Shown: positions 6,541-14,299, counted from the first letter of the stretch. The stretch is 15,884 nt of DNA from Rubrobacter sp. (GCA_016781635.1 JADDPY010000004.1:1-15884), one strand, 5' to 3'. A program made the numbers and translations. Notes: generated from the letters alone by a model not told the origin.

Positions 6541-6602
6541 GGTCTTGTCGGCTTCCCGCTAGCGGATGGCTCCGCCCAGAAAGCAGGGGCTTATTAAGCT
6601 AC
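6541..6602 (-). promoter_or_regulatory. rpsF 5' leader, candidate S6:S18 feedback site
   Basis: From the predicted start near 6602 the leader folds into a hairpin GCGGA-gcca-TCCGC, followed by a CCGA-containing segment immediately before the ribosome binding site. In many bacteria the rpsF leader carries an RNA motif with an exposed CCG that mimics the 16S rRNA site of the S6:S18 dimer and represses translation. The position and CCGA element fit, but I have not verified the full consensus. Confidence 0.3.
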
Positions 6603-6608
6603 TCAGCC

Positions 6609-6637
6609 AGTCTAACAGTAGTGCAATAGAGTTACAA
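6609..6637 (-). promoter_or_regulatory. Candidate promoter of the rpsF-rpsR-rplI operon
   Basis: On the minus strand TTGTAA (6632-6637) and TAGACT (6609-6614) are separated by exactly 17 bases, each matching consensus at four of six positions. Transcription would start near 6602. Confidence 0.5.
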
Positions 6638-6639
6638 AC

Positions 6640-6855
6640 TCCCCGACTGGGACTCCAGGTTGGACTGCTGCGGAGCAGGATCTTATTGATGGCGAGACCG
6701 AGCCCTGGAATGGTCGTGGAAACTATCTGTGATCCTCGCTCGAAGCGCGAGACCGAATCGTAGCCCTGAAGGCCTGGGTCGGCATGAACCTCCACCGCGC
6801 TCTCGCTCGGGTCCACAATCCACGCCTCTGTTCTGGATAAGGAGAATTTGTCGCT
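6640..6855 (-). pseudogene. Decayed histidine kinase ATPase-domain remnant
   Basis: On the minus strand from about 6852 an open frame without a usable start shows a faded order of histidine-kinase ATP-binding motifs. These are DKFS (N-box tail, cf. 'NA.KFSP'), VDPSESAVEVHADPG (cf. the strand leading into 'DTGxGI'), VSRFERGSQ (cf. 'iFERF.RGs') and IPGLGLAINKI (cf. 'GTGLGLAIvk'). Past this the frame degrades. A shifted frame reads PGVPVGEFVTLL, like the family end 'PGxGSxFxxxLP'. The phosphoacceptor domain is absent and the key Asn is lost, so this is a broken fragment, not a working kinase. It lies between the rpsF promoter and the ABC ATPase gene. The identification rests on motif order only; the intergenic sequence is otherwise empty. 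Confidence 0.55.
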
Positions 6856-6904
6856 CTGCGCAGCATCACGTATCCGGCTTCACCTTAAACGATCTTCCTA
6901 CGGC

Positions 6905-6910
6905 TATACT
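6905..6910 (+). promoter_or_regulatory. -10 box TATACT, probable leaderless promoter
   Basis: TATACT ends six bases before the GTG at 6917, so transcription should begin at or next to the start codon. The -35 region is weak (TTCACC at 6879-6884, spacing 20). No Shine-Dalgarno sequence can fit, which agrees with leaderless translation. Confidence 0.5.
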
Positions 6911-6916
6911 CGACAT

Positions 6917-7666
6917 GTGAACGAAGGAGCAAAAGCCGTTGTAGAGGTCATGGACCTGGAGAAGGTTTATGGCTCGGGTCCGACGGCGGTACGGGCTTTG
7001 AAGGGTGTTTCTCTGGGGTTCGCAGCCGGGGAGTTCTCCGCCATTATGGGACCCTCCGGGTCGGGGAAGAGCACGCTGCTGCACATCCTGGGGGCTCTGG
7101 AAGAGCCCTCTTCGGGGCGGGTGGTGATCGGGGGTACGGATCTCTCGGGTCTTTCGGACAAGAATCTGACGCTCCTGCGGCGGGCCAGGATGGGGTTCGT
7201 GTTCCAGTTTTTCAACCTTATCCCGACGCTCTCGGCCGAGGAGAACGTGATGTTACCCGTCCTTATCTCCGGCGAGGGGACCGCTAAGTACGCCGAGCGT
7301 CTCGATGAGCTCTTCTCGCTCGTGGGGTTGGAGAAGCGCCGGAGCCACAGGCCGGACGAGCTCTCGGGGGGCGAGCAGCAGCGGGTCGCCATAGCGCGCG
7401 CCCTGGTGCGCAACCCGGACCTCGTCCTCGCCGACGAGCCGACCGGCAACCTCGACTCGAAGACGGGCGCCGGCGTGCTGGATCTCCTGCGCGAGTCCGC
7501 GGCTCGTTACGGGCAGACGGTGGTCATGGTCACGCACGACGCCCGGGCGGCGGCAGTGGCTGACAGGGTAGTCTTTCTCGCCGACGGAAAGGTCGTGGAC
7601 GAGGCCAGGGAGCCGAACGCCGATGAGATCTTCGAGCGCATCAGGACGCTGGAATCGGCGGGTTAG
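6917..7666 (+). CDS. ABC transporter ATP-binding protein, LolD/MacB family
   Basis: This 249-residue cytosolic ATPase energises an FtsX/MacB-type permease. All motifs are intact: Walker [10 protein letters not shown] (45-53), Q-loop Gln97 in '[18 protein letters not shown]', signature LSGGEQQR (149-156), Walker B LVLADEP with Glu174, D-loop 'GNLD', and H-loop His207 in VTHD. The '[16 protein letters not shown]' segment is typical of the LolD/MacB/FtsE-like group rather than nutrient importers. A longer open frame reaches back to 6848, but it overlaps the -10 box and the kinase remnant, so I chose the GTG at 6917 next to TATACT. The likely partner is the permease at 8178, though a minus-strand gene separates them. 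The substrate is not predictable; lipoprotein, lipid, peptide or drug export are family options. Confidence 0.93.
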   Translation: MNEGAKAVVEVMDLEKVYGSGPTAVRALKGVSLGFAAGEFSAIMGPSGSGKSTLLHILGALEEPSSGRVVIGGTDLSGLSDKNLTLLRRARMGFVFQFFNLIPTLSAEENVMLPVLISGEGTAKYAERLDELFSLVGLEKRRSHRPDELSGGEQQRVAIARALVRNPDLVLADEPTGNLDSKTGAGVLDLLRESAARYGQTVVMVTHDARAAAVADRVVFLADGKVVDEAREPNADEIFERIRTLESAG

Positions 7667-7676
7667 GCTTTGTCGG

Positions 7677-8078
7677 TCACACCGATCCCGCAAGGCCGAT
7701 GCTCAACACGACGAGGGCGATGACGCCCAGGACCACGAGGCCGTTCAGGACTGCTCCTATGACCGCGAAGAGCCTCTTGCGCCTGCGCTGGACCATCCCG
7801 GCGATGCCTAGCCCGAGCCCGACGAAGCTCGACAGCACGCCGACTATAAAACCCAGGCCCAGAATCTGGATGGCGATGATCGCCGGGTCCGACGGATCTA
7901 TGCTCTGGGGATCGGCGGGGTCGAAGCTCTGCGGGTCGAAGCCCTCCGAGGAGGAGATCAGGAGTGGCCCGCCGACGACGAGCGCGAGGATCGTGACGAC
8001 TACCAGGATTGAGATCACGAACGAGGCTATCCCCATCCTGGAATGCTTGTTCTCCCGTCCGACCTCGCCGTGCTCCAT
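7677..8078 (-). CDS. Small three-helix membrane protein, DUF4190-like
   Basis: This is a 133-residue integral membrane protein of unknown function. The ATG at 8076-8078 has AAAGGA four bases upstream. The frame could extend to 8174, but the extra residues are unlike a protein start and overlap the promoter. A short charged N-terminus (1-14) precedes helix 1 (about 15-40). An outer acidic loop with an imperfect FDPxS/DPxD repeat (46-65) follows, then helix 2 (66-95), a basic RRRKR loop (98-102) and helix 3 (103-128). The 'MGIASFVISIL' opening and 'GLGLGIAGMV' segment resemble DUF4190-type proteins. Its stop is 10 bases from the ATPase gene stop (convergent). Its position between an ATPase and its permease may be functional or accidental. 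Confidence 0.75.
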   Translation of the reverse strand: MEHGEVGRENKHSRMGIASFVISILVVVTILALVVGGPLLISSSEGFDPQSFDPADPQSIDPSDPAIIAIQILGLGFIVGVLSSFVGLGLGIAGMVQRRRKRLFAVIGAVLNGLVVLGVIALVVLSIGLAGSV

Positions 8079-8121
8079 CTCGTCCTTTCGACCGCTGCCG
8101 CCCCCGTCTGTGCCCGCCCGG

Positions 8122-8150
8122 AGTGTAGGACAGTACCGGACGCCCATCAA
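8122..8150 (-). promoter_or_regulatory. Candidate promoter of the small membrane protein gene
   Basis: On the minus strand TTGATG (8145-8150) and TACACT (8122-8127) are 17 bases apart. The start would be near 8115, giving a leader of about 37 bases before the ATG at 8078. It lies in the divergent gap with the permease gene. Confidence 0.5.
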
Positions 8151-8177
8151 ACCCCACGGACAGGAAAAGGCCAACAG

Positions 8178-10733
8178 ATGAAGCTGAAGCGTTTCTCCAA
8201 CCTGTCCCTGCGCAACCTCCGTGCCCGGCTACAGCGCACGCTACTAACGGCGGTCGGGATCGTGCTGGGCGTCGGGATCGTCTTCGGGGTCATCACGCTC
8301 TCGGACACGATGTCGGGGGCGTTCAGGGAGCTGTTTTCTCGCGCCTACGGCGCCGCCGACCTGACGGTGACGGCGGCGGGCGGGAACGGGCCGTTCGACG
8401 CAGGGGTTCTTGAAGAGGTGCGCGACACGCCTGACGTGGACTCCGCGGCGGTGCGGCTCTCCCAGCCGGCCTCGCTCCTGCTCGGAGGGGTGGACGAACG
8501 CGGGCTGCCGGAGGTGCGAAGCATGCGCGTCTTCGGGGTCGAGCCCGAGACGGCGGCCCTCGCCACCGGCTTCGAGCTCGCCGGGGGCAGGTATCCCGAA
8601 GAGGGGTCCGAGGTGGCGCTGGACGACAACTCGGCCGAGTCGCTAGGAGTTCGTTCAGGCGATGAGATCAAACTCGGTACGGCCCAGGGGCCGGTCGAGC
8701 TTACCGTCGTGGGGACCCTCCGGATACCGGGCGGGTCGTTCGGCGGGGTCTCGTTCGGGATGATGCCGCTCCCCGAGGCGCAAAGGGTCTTCGACAAGCC
8801 CGGCAAGATCACGGGCATCGCCGTGGAGGCGACGGATGATGGCGCTGTGGCAGCACTCGAAGGCAGGCTCGACCGCGAGCTCGGGGAGGGTTTGCAGGCC
8901 GAGAGGAGCGAGACGCGCACGGCGCAGGTCGACTCGCAGTTCCAGGCCTTCAGGATAGCGCTGCTGTTTTTCGCCGGGACCGCGCTCTTCGTCGGCGCGT
9001 TCCTCGTTTTCAACGCCCTCTCGATGACCGTGCTGGAAAGGACACGCGAGCTCGGAATGCTGCGCGCGCTCGGGGCGACGCGGGCGATGATCTCGCGCTC
9101 CGTGGTCCTCGAAGCGATAGTCCTCGGGCTCGCCGGCTCGATCCTGGGCCTCCTGCTGGGCTACGGGATGGCGAAGGCGCTCGTCTACCTTTTCGGCCGG
9201 GCCTTCCGCTTCGAGGTTACGCAGCTCTCCCTCTCCCCCTTCGCCCTCATCGCGGCGGTCGTCGTCGGCCTCCTGGTAACCGTCCTCGCCGCCCTCTACC
9301 CGGCCCTGCGCGCCGGGAGGGTCAGCCCCGTCGAGGCGATGCGGGCCCGTACCGGCGCGTCTTCCGGCCGGGGGGGGAGGTCCCCGCGCCTCATGCCCGT
9401 TATAGGGCTCCTGCTCGTCGGGGCTGGGGCACCGTGGACGTACTACCTGGCTAAAAACCTCTCCACGGAGCTCGACGGGCTCGTTTATGCCTCGGGGATA
9501 GCTGGGGTGGTCGCGACTTTCCTCGGGGTGTCCCTGATCATCCCGGCGCTCGTCCGTCCGCTCGCGGCGCTCTTCTCGCCCGTCTTGAGGCTCCTCTTCG
9601 GGGTCGAGGGGAAAATGGCGGCGACAAACGCAACGAGAAATCGGGGGAGAACGGCGCTGACGGCCTCGGCGCTGATGGTCGGAATCTCGCTGGTGGTGGC
9701 TTTTAGCGCTCTGGGCGGGAGCGTGCTCGGCTCGATCCGCTCGTACCTCGAAGACTCCCTGGGTAGCGACTTTGTAGTCCAGCCCGCAAACTCGGACTTC
9801 GACGTAACCTTCTCCGGGGAGCTCGAAGAAGAGGTGGCTCGCGTCCCCGGCGTCGCCGGTACGACCGGCATAGCCACGACGATCCGGCGCGACGGCCAGG
9901 AGGTAAACGTCGTGCTCGGGGTGGACGAACGTTACCCGGACATCTTCCGCCTCAACATAGACGGCGGTTCCGACGCCTTCGCAGCCCTCGACAATGGCGA
10001 GGCCCTGGTGGGCCAGCAGCTCGCCGAGAAGCGTAACCTGGGCCCGGGCGACGAGGTCGAGCTGAAGGGCATCCGGGGCACGCAGAGCTACCGGGTGGCC
10101 GGGGTGGTCGAGAACGACCTTCTGGCGGGGGGAACCGGGGTCTACGTCTCGAAGGAGACGATGGCCCGGGACTTCGGGGTGGACTCTGACGGCTTTCTCG
10201 CCATAAAGGCTACCCTGGGAGCGGATCGCGAGGAGATCGGCCGCGCGACCGCCGCGGTCTTGAAGGACTATCCCCAGCTCACGCTCTACTCCAACGCCGA
10301 GTGGAAGGAGCAGATAGAAAGCGACTTCAACCGCCAGTACGTCTTCTTCTACGCCATCATGGGAGTCTCCGTCGCCGTATCGGCCTTCGGGGTCGTCAAC
10401 ACGTTGTCCATGAGCGTCTTCGAGCGGACCCGCGAGATCGGCATTCTGCGTGCTATCGGTACGACAAGGTTCCAGGTCGGCCGACTCATTATCGACGAAG
10501 GGGTCGTCATAAGCCTCATCGGCTGCACCGTTGGGATCGTGGTGGGCTCTCTACTCGGCTACCTCTTCGTCCTGGGCTCCTCCGCCGGTGGCTTCGAGGT
10601 CGCTTTCTACTATCCAAAGATACCGGCTATATTGGCGCTCGTCTCCGGGCTCTTCATAGGGGTCTTCGCCGGCCTCCTCCCCGCCCGCTCCGCGGCCAGG
10701 ACGAACATCGTAGAGGCCGTTCAGTACGAGTAG
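8178..10733 (+). CDS. ABC transporter permease, duplicated FtsX/MacB type
   Basis: This 851-residue integral membrane protein contains two halves of the same design. Half one has helix 1 (about 20-43), an extracytoplasmic MacB-like domain (about 44-255) and a three-helix FtsX domain (about 257-400) with the coupling segment 'ERTRELGMLRALGATR'. Two extra central helices follow (about 405-425 and 433-460). Half two has a helix at about 490-515, a second outer domain and a C-terminal FtsX domain (about 718-851) with 'ERTREIGILRAIGTTR'. These permeases usually do not translocate through the membrane but extract or move lipids, lipoproteins or peptides using ATPase-driven outer domains. The ATG at 8178 follows GGAAAAGG; the frame is open back to 8043 but overlaps the divergent gene. 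The ATPase at 6917 is the likely partner. Confidence 0.93.
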   Translation: MKLKRFSNLSLRNLRARLQRTLLTAVGIVLGVGIVFGVITLSDTMSGAFRELFSRAYGAADLTVTAAGGNGPFDAGVLEEVRDTPDVDSAAVRLSQPASLLLGGVDERGLPEVRSMRVFGVEPETAALATGFELAGGRYPEEGSEVALDDNSAESLGVRSGDEIKLGTAQGPVELTVVGTLRIPGGSFGGVSFGMMPLPEAQRVFDKPGKITGIAVEATDDGAVAALEGRLDRELGEGLQAERSETRTAQVDSQFQAFRIALLFFAGTALFVGAFLVFNALSMTVLERTRELGMLRALGATRAMISRSVVLEAIVLGLAGSILGLLLGYGMAKALVYLFGRAFRFEVTQLSLSPFALIAAVVVGLLVTVLAALYPALRAGRVSPVEAMRARTGASSGRGGRSPRLMPVIGLLLVGAGAPWTYYLAKNLSTELDGLVYASGIAGVVATFLGVSLIIPALVRPLAALFSPVLRLLFGVEGKMAATNATRNRGRTALTASALMVGISLVVAFSALGGSVLGSIRSYLEDSLGSDFVVQPANSDFDVTFSGELEEEVARVPGVAGTTGIATTIRRDGQEVNVVLGVDERYPDIFRLNIDGGSDAFAALDNGEALVGQQLAEKRNLGPGDEVELKGIRGTQSYRVAGVVENDLLAGGTGVYVSKETMARDFGVDSDGFLAIKATLGADREEIGRATAAVLKDYPQLTLYSNAEWKEQIESDFNRQYVFFYAIMGVSVAVSAFGVVNTLSMSVFERTREIGILRAIGTTRFQVGRLIIDEGVVISLIGCTVGIVVGSLLGYLFVLGSSAGGFEVAFYYPKIPAILALVSGLFIGVFAGLLPARSAARTNIVEAVQYE

Positions 10734-10787
10734 TGACTCTTCCGCCACGGTCGAAGAAGCGCGGGTAGGGAGACAGGCAGCACTGGA

Positions 10788-10793
10788 TATACT
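10788..10793 (+). promoter_or_regulatory. Candidate -10 box TATACT before the Uma2 gene
   Basis: TATACT lies 33 bases before the ATG at 10827, in the 93-base gap after the permease gene. No good -35 is present. The hexamer is the same as those found before the ABC ATPase gene and crtI. Confidence 0.4.
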
Positions 10794-10826
10794 CCCCGTA
10801 GGACTATCGTACCGAAGGGCTCACAC

Positions 10827-11393
10827 ATGGAGGCGCAGGTAGAAGCGAAGATCGCACGGCGGCTCTTCACCGCCGATGAGTTCCACGCGATGGCCGAGGC
10901 CGGGATTCTGCACGAGGACGACCGGATCGAGCTTATCGAGGGGGAGTTGATCGAGATGGCCGCCATAGGTACGAAGCACTTCACGTGTGTCAACATGCTC
11001 AACCGTTTCTTGGTGTGCAGCGTGGGCGACGAGGCGATCGTCAGCGTGCGGAACCCCGTGAGGCTGGATGAAAAGCTGGAGCCGCAGCCGGATGTGGCTG
11101 TGCTGAGGGCGAAGGACTACAGTGATGCCCTGCCCGGTCCGGAAGATGTGCTGCTCCTGATCGAGGTCTCCGACACGACGCTGACGTACGACCGGGAGAC
11201 GAAACTCCCCCTCTACGCCCGCTCGGGGGTGCGGGAAGCCTGGATCATGGACCTTCAAAATAACGCGATGGAGCGTCATACGGAACCGTCCCGGAGCGGT
11301 TACCGGCTCGTCCGGCGTGCCAGTAAAGGAGAATCGCTTCCTTCCGAAGCGTTACCGAAGATCGTTCTGCGATTCGATGACATTATCGGCTAG
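10827..11393 (+). CDS. Uma2-family (DUF820) putative endonuclease
   Basis: This 188-residue soluble protein carries the PD-(D/E)xK nuclease-like pattern of the Uma2/DUF820 family. It has 'LFTADEFHAMAEAGIL', 'RIELIEGELIEM' (34-44), the acidic residue D89 in PQPDVAVL, E113 in 'LLIEVSD', and K126 in 'TYDRETKLPLYARSGV', followed by 'EAWIMDL'. The catalytic set appears complete. Members are abundant in cyanobacteria and some actinobacteria, often as scattered paralogues, and their function is unproven. The ATG has GAAGGG seven bases upstream. It has no toxin-antitoxin, methylase or transposase partner here and ends 46 bases from the convergent rlmI-like gene. Confidence 0.88.
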   Translation: MEAQVEAKIARRLFTADEFHAMAEAGILHEDDRIELIEGELIEMAAIGTKHFTCVNMLNRFLVCSVGDEAIVSVRNPVRLDEKLEPQPDVAVLRAKDYSDALPGPEDVLLLIEVSDTTLTYDRETKLPLYARSGVREAWIMDLQNNAMERHTEPSRSGYRLVRRASKGESLPSEALPKIVLRFDDIIG

Positions 11394-11399
11394 CGGTAG

Positions 11400-11413
11400 G
11401 CCCCCCCGGGGGC
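11400..11413 (+). terminator. Weak GC hairpin between two convergent genes
   Basis: GCCCC...GGGGC forms a 5-bp stem with a 4-base loop just after the Uma2 gene stop. It is followed by TTCCATCTT rather than a clear T-run. A second small inverted repeat, CTTCG...CGAAG, lies at about 11420-11438. Termination here is possible but not strongly supported. Confidence 0.3.
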
Positions 11414-11439
11414 TTCCATCTTCGAAAGGTTAGCGAAGT

Positions 11440-12618
11440 CTACACACGTTCCAGGATCGCGCACTTGAGGTAGCGGGTCTCGGGGATCGTGAGGACCTCC
11501 GGGTGGTCGGAGGACTGGCCGCGCCACTCGCGGATGCGCATGGCCCGTCCGGCGTCGGCGGCGGCCGAGCGCAGGGTGTCCTCCATAATCTCGCGTGAGA
11601 AATGGTAGGAGCAGGAGCAGGTGACGAGGGTGCCGCCGGGGGCGAGGAGCTTCATGGCTCGCAGGTTGATCTCCTTGTAGGCGCGCGTTGCTTTCGGGAC
11701 CTCTCGCGCCGACTTTGCGAAGGCGGGTGGGTCCAGGATCACGGCGTCGTAAAGCTCTCCGCTATCGGAGCGCTCGCGCAACAGATTGAAGGCGCTCGCC
11801 CTCGTAAAGGTGAGGTTGTCGAGGCCGTTGAGCTCGGCGTTGCGCCGGGCGGCATCAAGGGCGCCGCCGCTGGAGTCGACCGCTTCGACGCGCCTCGCCG
11901 TACGAGCGGCATGCAGGGCGAAACCACCGGCGTAGGAGAAGACGTCGAGGACCTTCTCGGCGCCCTCGACGTACGAGGCGGCAGCCTGGTGGTTCTCTCG
12001 CTGATCGAGGAAGGAGCCGGTTTTCTGGCCGGTTTTGAGGCGCGCCTCGTAGCGGACGGGCCCTTCGCGCGCGACGACGAGGTCCGGCACCTCCCCGCAG
12101 AGCACCCGTATGCCGACCTCAAGGCCCTCTCTTTTGCGGGATGCAGCGTCCCCCCGGAGCAGGATGCCGGCGGGGCCGCCAAGGTCCCGTAGAGCGGGGA
12201 GGATCCAGTCGAGGCGCTTCTCGATGGCCGCGGAGCCTATCTGGAGAACGAGGTACTCGCCGTAGCGGTCGACGACGAGGCCGGGGAGGCCGTCGGCCTC
12301 GGAGTGGACGAGCCGGTAGGCGTCGGCGTCTATCCCCAGAGACTCGCGGTAGGCGAGGGCTTTTTCCAGTCGGGCACGGAACCAGGCTTCGTCCGTCTCC
12401 TCTTCCTCACGGGTGATGATGCGAAGGGTTATCTCGCTCCGTGGGTTGTAGAAGGCGCGTCCCAGGAAACGGCCGGCCCGGTCGGTGACACGGACTACGT
12501 CGCCCGCTTCACCGTCGGCTTCGGCGACGTCGGAGCGGTAGATCCAGGGATGACCGGCCCGCGCCCGCGCAGTGCCCTTGCTCTTGAGTACCGCTTGCCC
12601 CATCGTCTCCGTTTGCAT
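11440..12618 (-). CDS. rlmI: 23S rRNA (cytosine-5)-methyltransferase, RlmI type
   Basis: This 392-residue SAM-dependent methyltransferase is of the RlmI family, which makes m5C1962 in 23S rRNA in E. coli. The PUA domain spans about 8-80 ('GHPWIYRSDV', 'GRFLGRAFYNPRSEITLRI'), followed by a middle region with 'VHSEADGLPGLVVDRY'. The Rossmann methylase has 'KTGSFLDQREN' (199-209), motif I VLDVFSYAGGFALHAA (223-238), acidic D248, motif IV DPPAF (296-300) and motif VI SCS (335-337) with likely catalytic Cys336. Length and order match the family. The ATG at 12616-12618 has AGGAG four bases upstream. It is divergent from crtI across 114 bases. Which cytosine it modifies in this organism is inferred. 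Confidence 0.9.
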   Translation of the reverse strand: MQTETMGQAVLKSKGTARARAGHPWIYRSDVAEADGEAGDVVRVTDRAGRFLGRAFYNPRSEITLRIITREEEETDEAWFRARLEKALAYRESLGIDADAYRLVHSEADGLPGLVVDRYGEYLVLQIGSAAIEKRLDWILPALRDLGGPAGILLRGDAASRKREGLEVGIRVLCGEVPDLVVAREGPVRYEARLKTGQKTGSFLDQRENHQAAASYVEGAEKVLDVFSYAGGFALHAARTARRVEAVDSSGGALDAARRNAELNGLDNLTFTRASAFNLLRERSDSGELYDAVILDPPAFAKSAREVPKATRAYKEINLRAMKLLAPGGTLVTCSCSYHFSREIMEDTLRSAAADAGRAMRIREWRGQSSDHPEVLTIPETRYLKCAILERV

Positions 12619-12677
12619 CGCTCTCCTGTGCTCTTCTTTACCCGGCCGCGCGATCCTTACTGCTAGGATCGCAAAGG

Positions 12678-12683
12678 TATACT
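12678..12683 (+). promoter_or_regulatory. Candidate -10 box TATACT for crtI-crtB
   Basis: TATACT lies 55 bases before the crtI start. The position 17 bases upstream holds only CCTTAC, so the -35 is poor, as might be expected for an activator-dependent or stress-sigma promoter. A small hairpin, CGCCC-ttctc-GGGCG, lies in the leader at about 12692-12706, just before the ribosome binding site. Confidence 0.4.
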
Positions 12684-12732
12684 CAATATATCGCCCTTCT
12701 CGGGCGGGACCGGCGGAGGAGGGCGGACGAAT

Positions 12733-14295
12733 TTGACTGCGACACAGGGGCCGACGACAACGAACGCGGTGCGCCCGAGCAAGCGAATCGCCGTCGTGGG
12801 CGCCGGGATGGGCGGTCTCGCCGCGGCGATTCGCCTCAGGATCATGGGCTTCGACGTCGAGGTCTTCGAGAAGAACGGCCAGATCGGGGGCCGCGTGGGG
12901 CGCCTACGCGAATCCGGCTTCACCTTCGATACAGGACCGACCCTTCTCCTGATGACCGACGTCTACCGCGACCTCTTCAAGGCGGCGGGCCGCAACCTCG
13001 ACGACGAGGTCGACCTCATGCCGCTAGACCCGAACTACCGGGTCCACTTCGGGGACGGCGACTCCATAAAGGTCTCCTCGAACCTCCCCGCCCTGATCCC
13101 GGAGCTCGAGCGCGTGGAGCCGGGGGTGACGCCGCGCTTCTACCGCTTTATGGAGGATGCGTGTCTGAAGTACCGCCTCGGACGGAGCGAGTTCGTCGAG
13201 CGCGACTTCGACAAGGCGGGTGACTTTTTCGGTCCGCGCAACCTCAAGCTCCTGCTCAAGACAAAGGCCGTGAACAACTACTACAAGTCCGTCTCCCGCT
13301 TCTTCAATACGGACAAGCTTCGCCAGACGTTCTCGTTCCAGACGATGTACCTCGGCCTCTCCCCCTTCGAGGCGCCGGCGGTCTACGCCCTCCTCCCCTA
13401 CACCGAGCTCGCCGAGGACGGCCTGTGGTTCCCTCGTGGGGGGATGTACGAGATCATCCTGGCGATGGGACGCCTCGCCGAGGACCTCGGGGTAAAGATA
13501 AACCTGGAGAGCACGGTCGATGAGATCATCGTGGACGGCGGCCGGGCGAGCGGGGTGCGGGTGAACGGAGAGGCCTTCGGGGCCGACGCGGTGCTCGCGA
13601 ACGCCGACCTGCCCTACGTCTACCGCAAGCTCCTGCCGAGTTCGACGGGGACCCGGGACTTTCGGTTCAAGCTGAGGAAGCGCGAGAAGCTTTTGTACAC
13701 GGCCTCGTCTTTCATGATGTACCTCGGTCTCGACCAAAAGCTCGACCACCTCTCGCACCACAACGTGTATCTCTCCTCTCGCTACAAGGAAAACTTCGCG
13801 CAGATCTTCGACGAGCGCCGCCTCCCGGACGACCCTTCCTTCTACACGAACGTCCCCTCCCGCACCGACCGGAACGGCGCTCCGGAAGGCATGGAGTCGC
13901 TCTACGTCCTCGTCCCCACGCCGCACCTCGGCGAGAATGTCGATTGGGAGCGCGAGGGGCCCGAGTTCAAGGAGAAGATGTACGACCTCCTCGAGGAGCG
14001 CGCGGGCATCCCGGACATCCGCCGCCACGTCGTCTACGAGAACATAAAGACGCCGCAGGACTGGCTCTCGGACTACAACCTCGAAGAGGGGGCGGCGTTC
14101 GGGCTCGGGCACGGCATCTTCCAGGTCGGCTACTTCCGGCCGCCGATGGCCTCAAAGGCCGTTCCGAACCTGTACTTTGTAGGCGCCAGCACGCGTCCGG
14201 GCACGGGGGTGCCGCTGGTTACCATCGGGGCGAAGCTCGTCGCCGGGCGCATGGGGCGCGAGCTTCTCGGAAGTTCCTCGGCGGTCGGGGTCTAG
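12733..14295 (+). CDS. crtI: Phytoene desaturase, CrtI family
   Basis: This 520-residue FAD-dependent membrane-associated enzyme introduces double bases into phytoene, normally giving lycopene. The dinucleotide-binding site is 'IAVVGAGMGGLAAAIRL' (GAGMGG at 23-28) with Glu45 in VFEK and 'GQIGGR' (49-54), then 'GFTFDTGPTLL'. The C-terminal signature is 'NLYFVGASTRPGTGVPLVTIGAKLVA' in two parts (NLYFVGASTRPGTG and VPLVTIGAKLVA, about 479-505). A TTG start at 12733 is chosen because GGAGGAGGG lies nine bases upstream and no ATG fits. The first 17 residues are a low-complexity tail. crtB follows four bases after the stop, so the pair is translationally coupled. A related CrtI-like isomerase or C50-pathway saturase/desaturase is possible, but the crtB neighbour favours phytoene desaturase. 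Confidence 0.93.
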   Translation: MTATQGPTTTNAVRPSKRIAVVGAGMGGLAAAIRLRIMGFDVEVFEKNGQIGGRVGRLRESGFTFDTGPTLLLMTDVYRDLFKAAGRNLDDEVDLMPLDPNYRVHFGDGDSIKVSSNLPALIPELERVEPGVTPRFYRFMEDACLKYRLGRSEFVERDFDKAGDFFGPRNLKLLLKTKAVNNYYKSVSRFFNTDKLRQTFSFQTMYLGLSPFEAPAVYALLPYTELAEDGLWFPRGGMYEIILAMGRLAEDLGVKINLESTVDEIIVDGGRASGVRVNGEAFGADAVLANADLPYVYRKLLPSSTGTRDFRFKLRKREKLLYTASSFMMYLGLDQKLDHLSHHNVYLSSRYKENFAQIFDERRLPDDPSFYTNVPSRTDRNGAPEGMESLYVLVPTPHLGENVDWEREGPEFKEKMYDLLEERAGIPDIRRHVVYENIKTPQDWLSDYNLEEGAAFGLGHGIFQVGYFRPPMASKAVPNLYFVGASTRPGTGVPLVTIGAKLVAGRMGRELLGSSSAVGV

Positions 14296-14299
14296 GGCC

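Noticed and set aside
6566..6763. Plus-strand open frame of 65 codons upstream of the ABC ATPase gene
   Set aside because: It overlaps the rpsF promoter and the kinase remnant, whose motifs read on the other strand.
13024..14112. Minus-strand open frame of 362 codons inside crtI
   Set aside because: Antisense shadow; no motifs, and the CrtI frame is fully conserved through this stretch.
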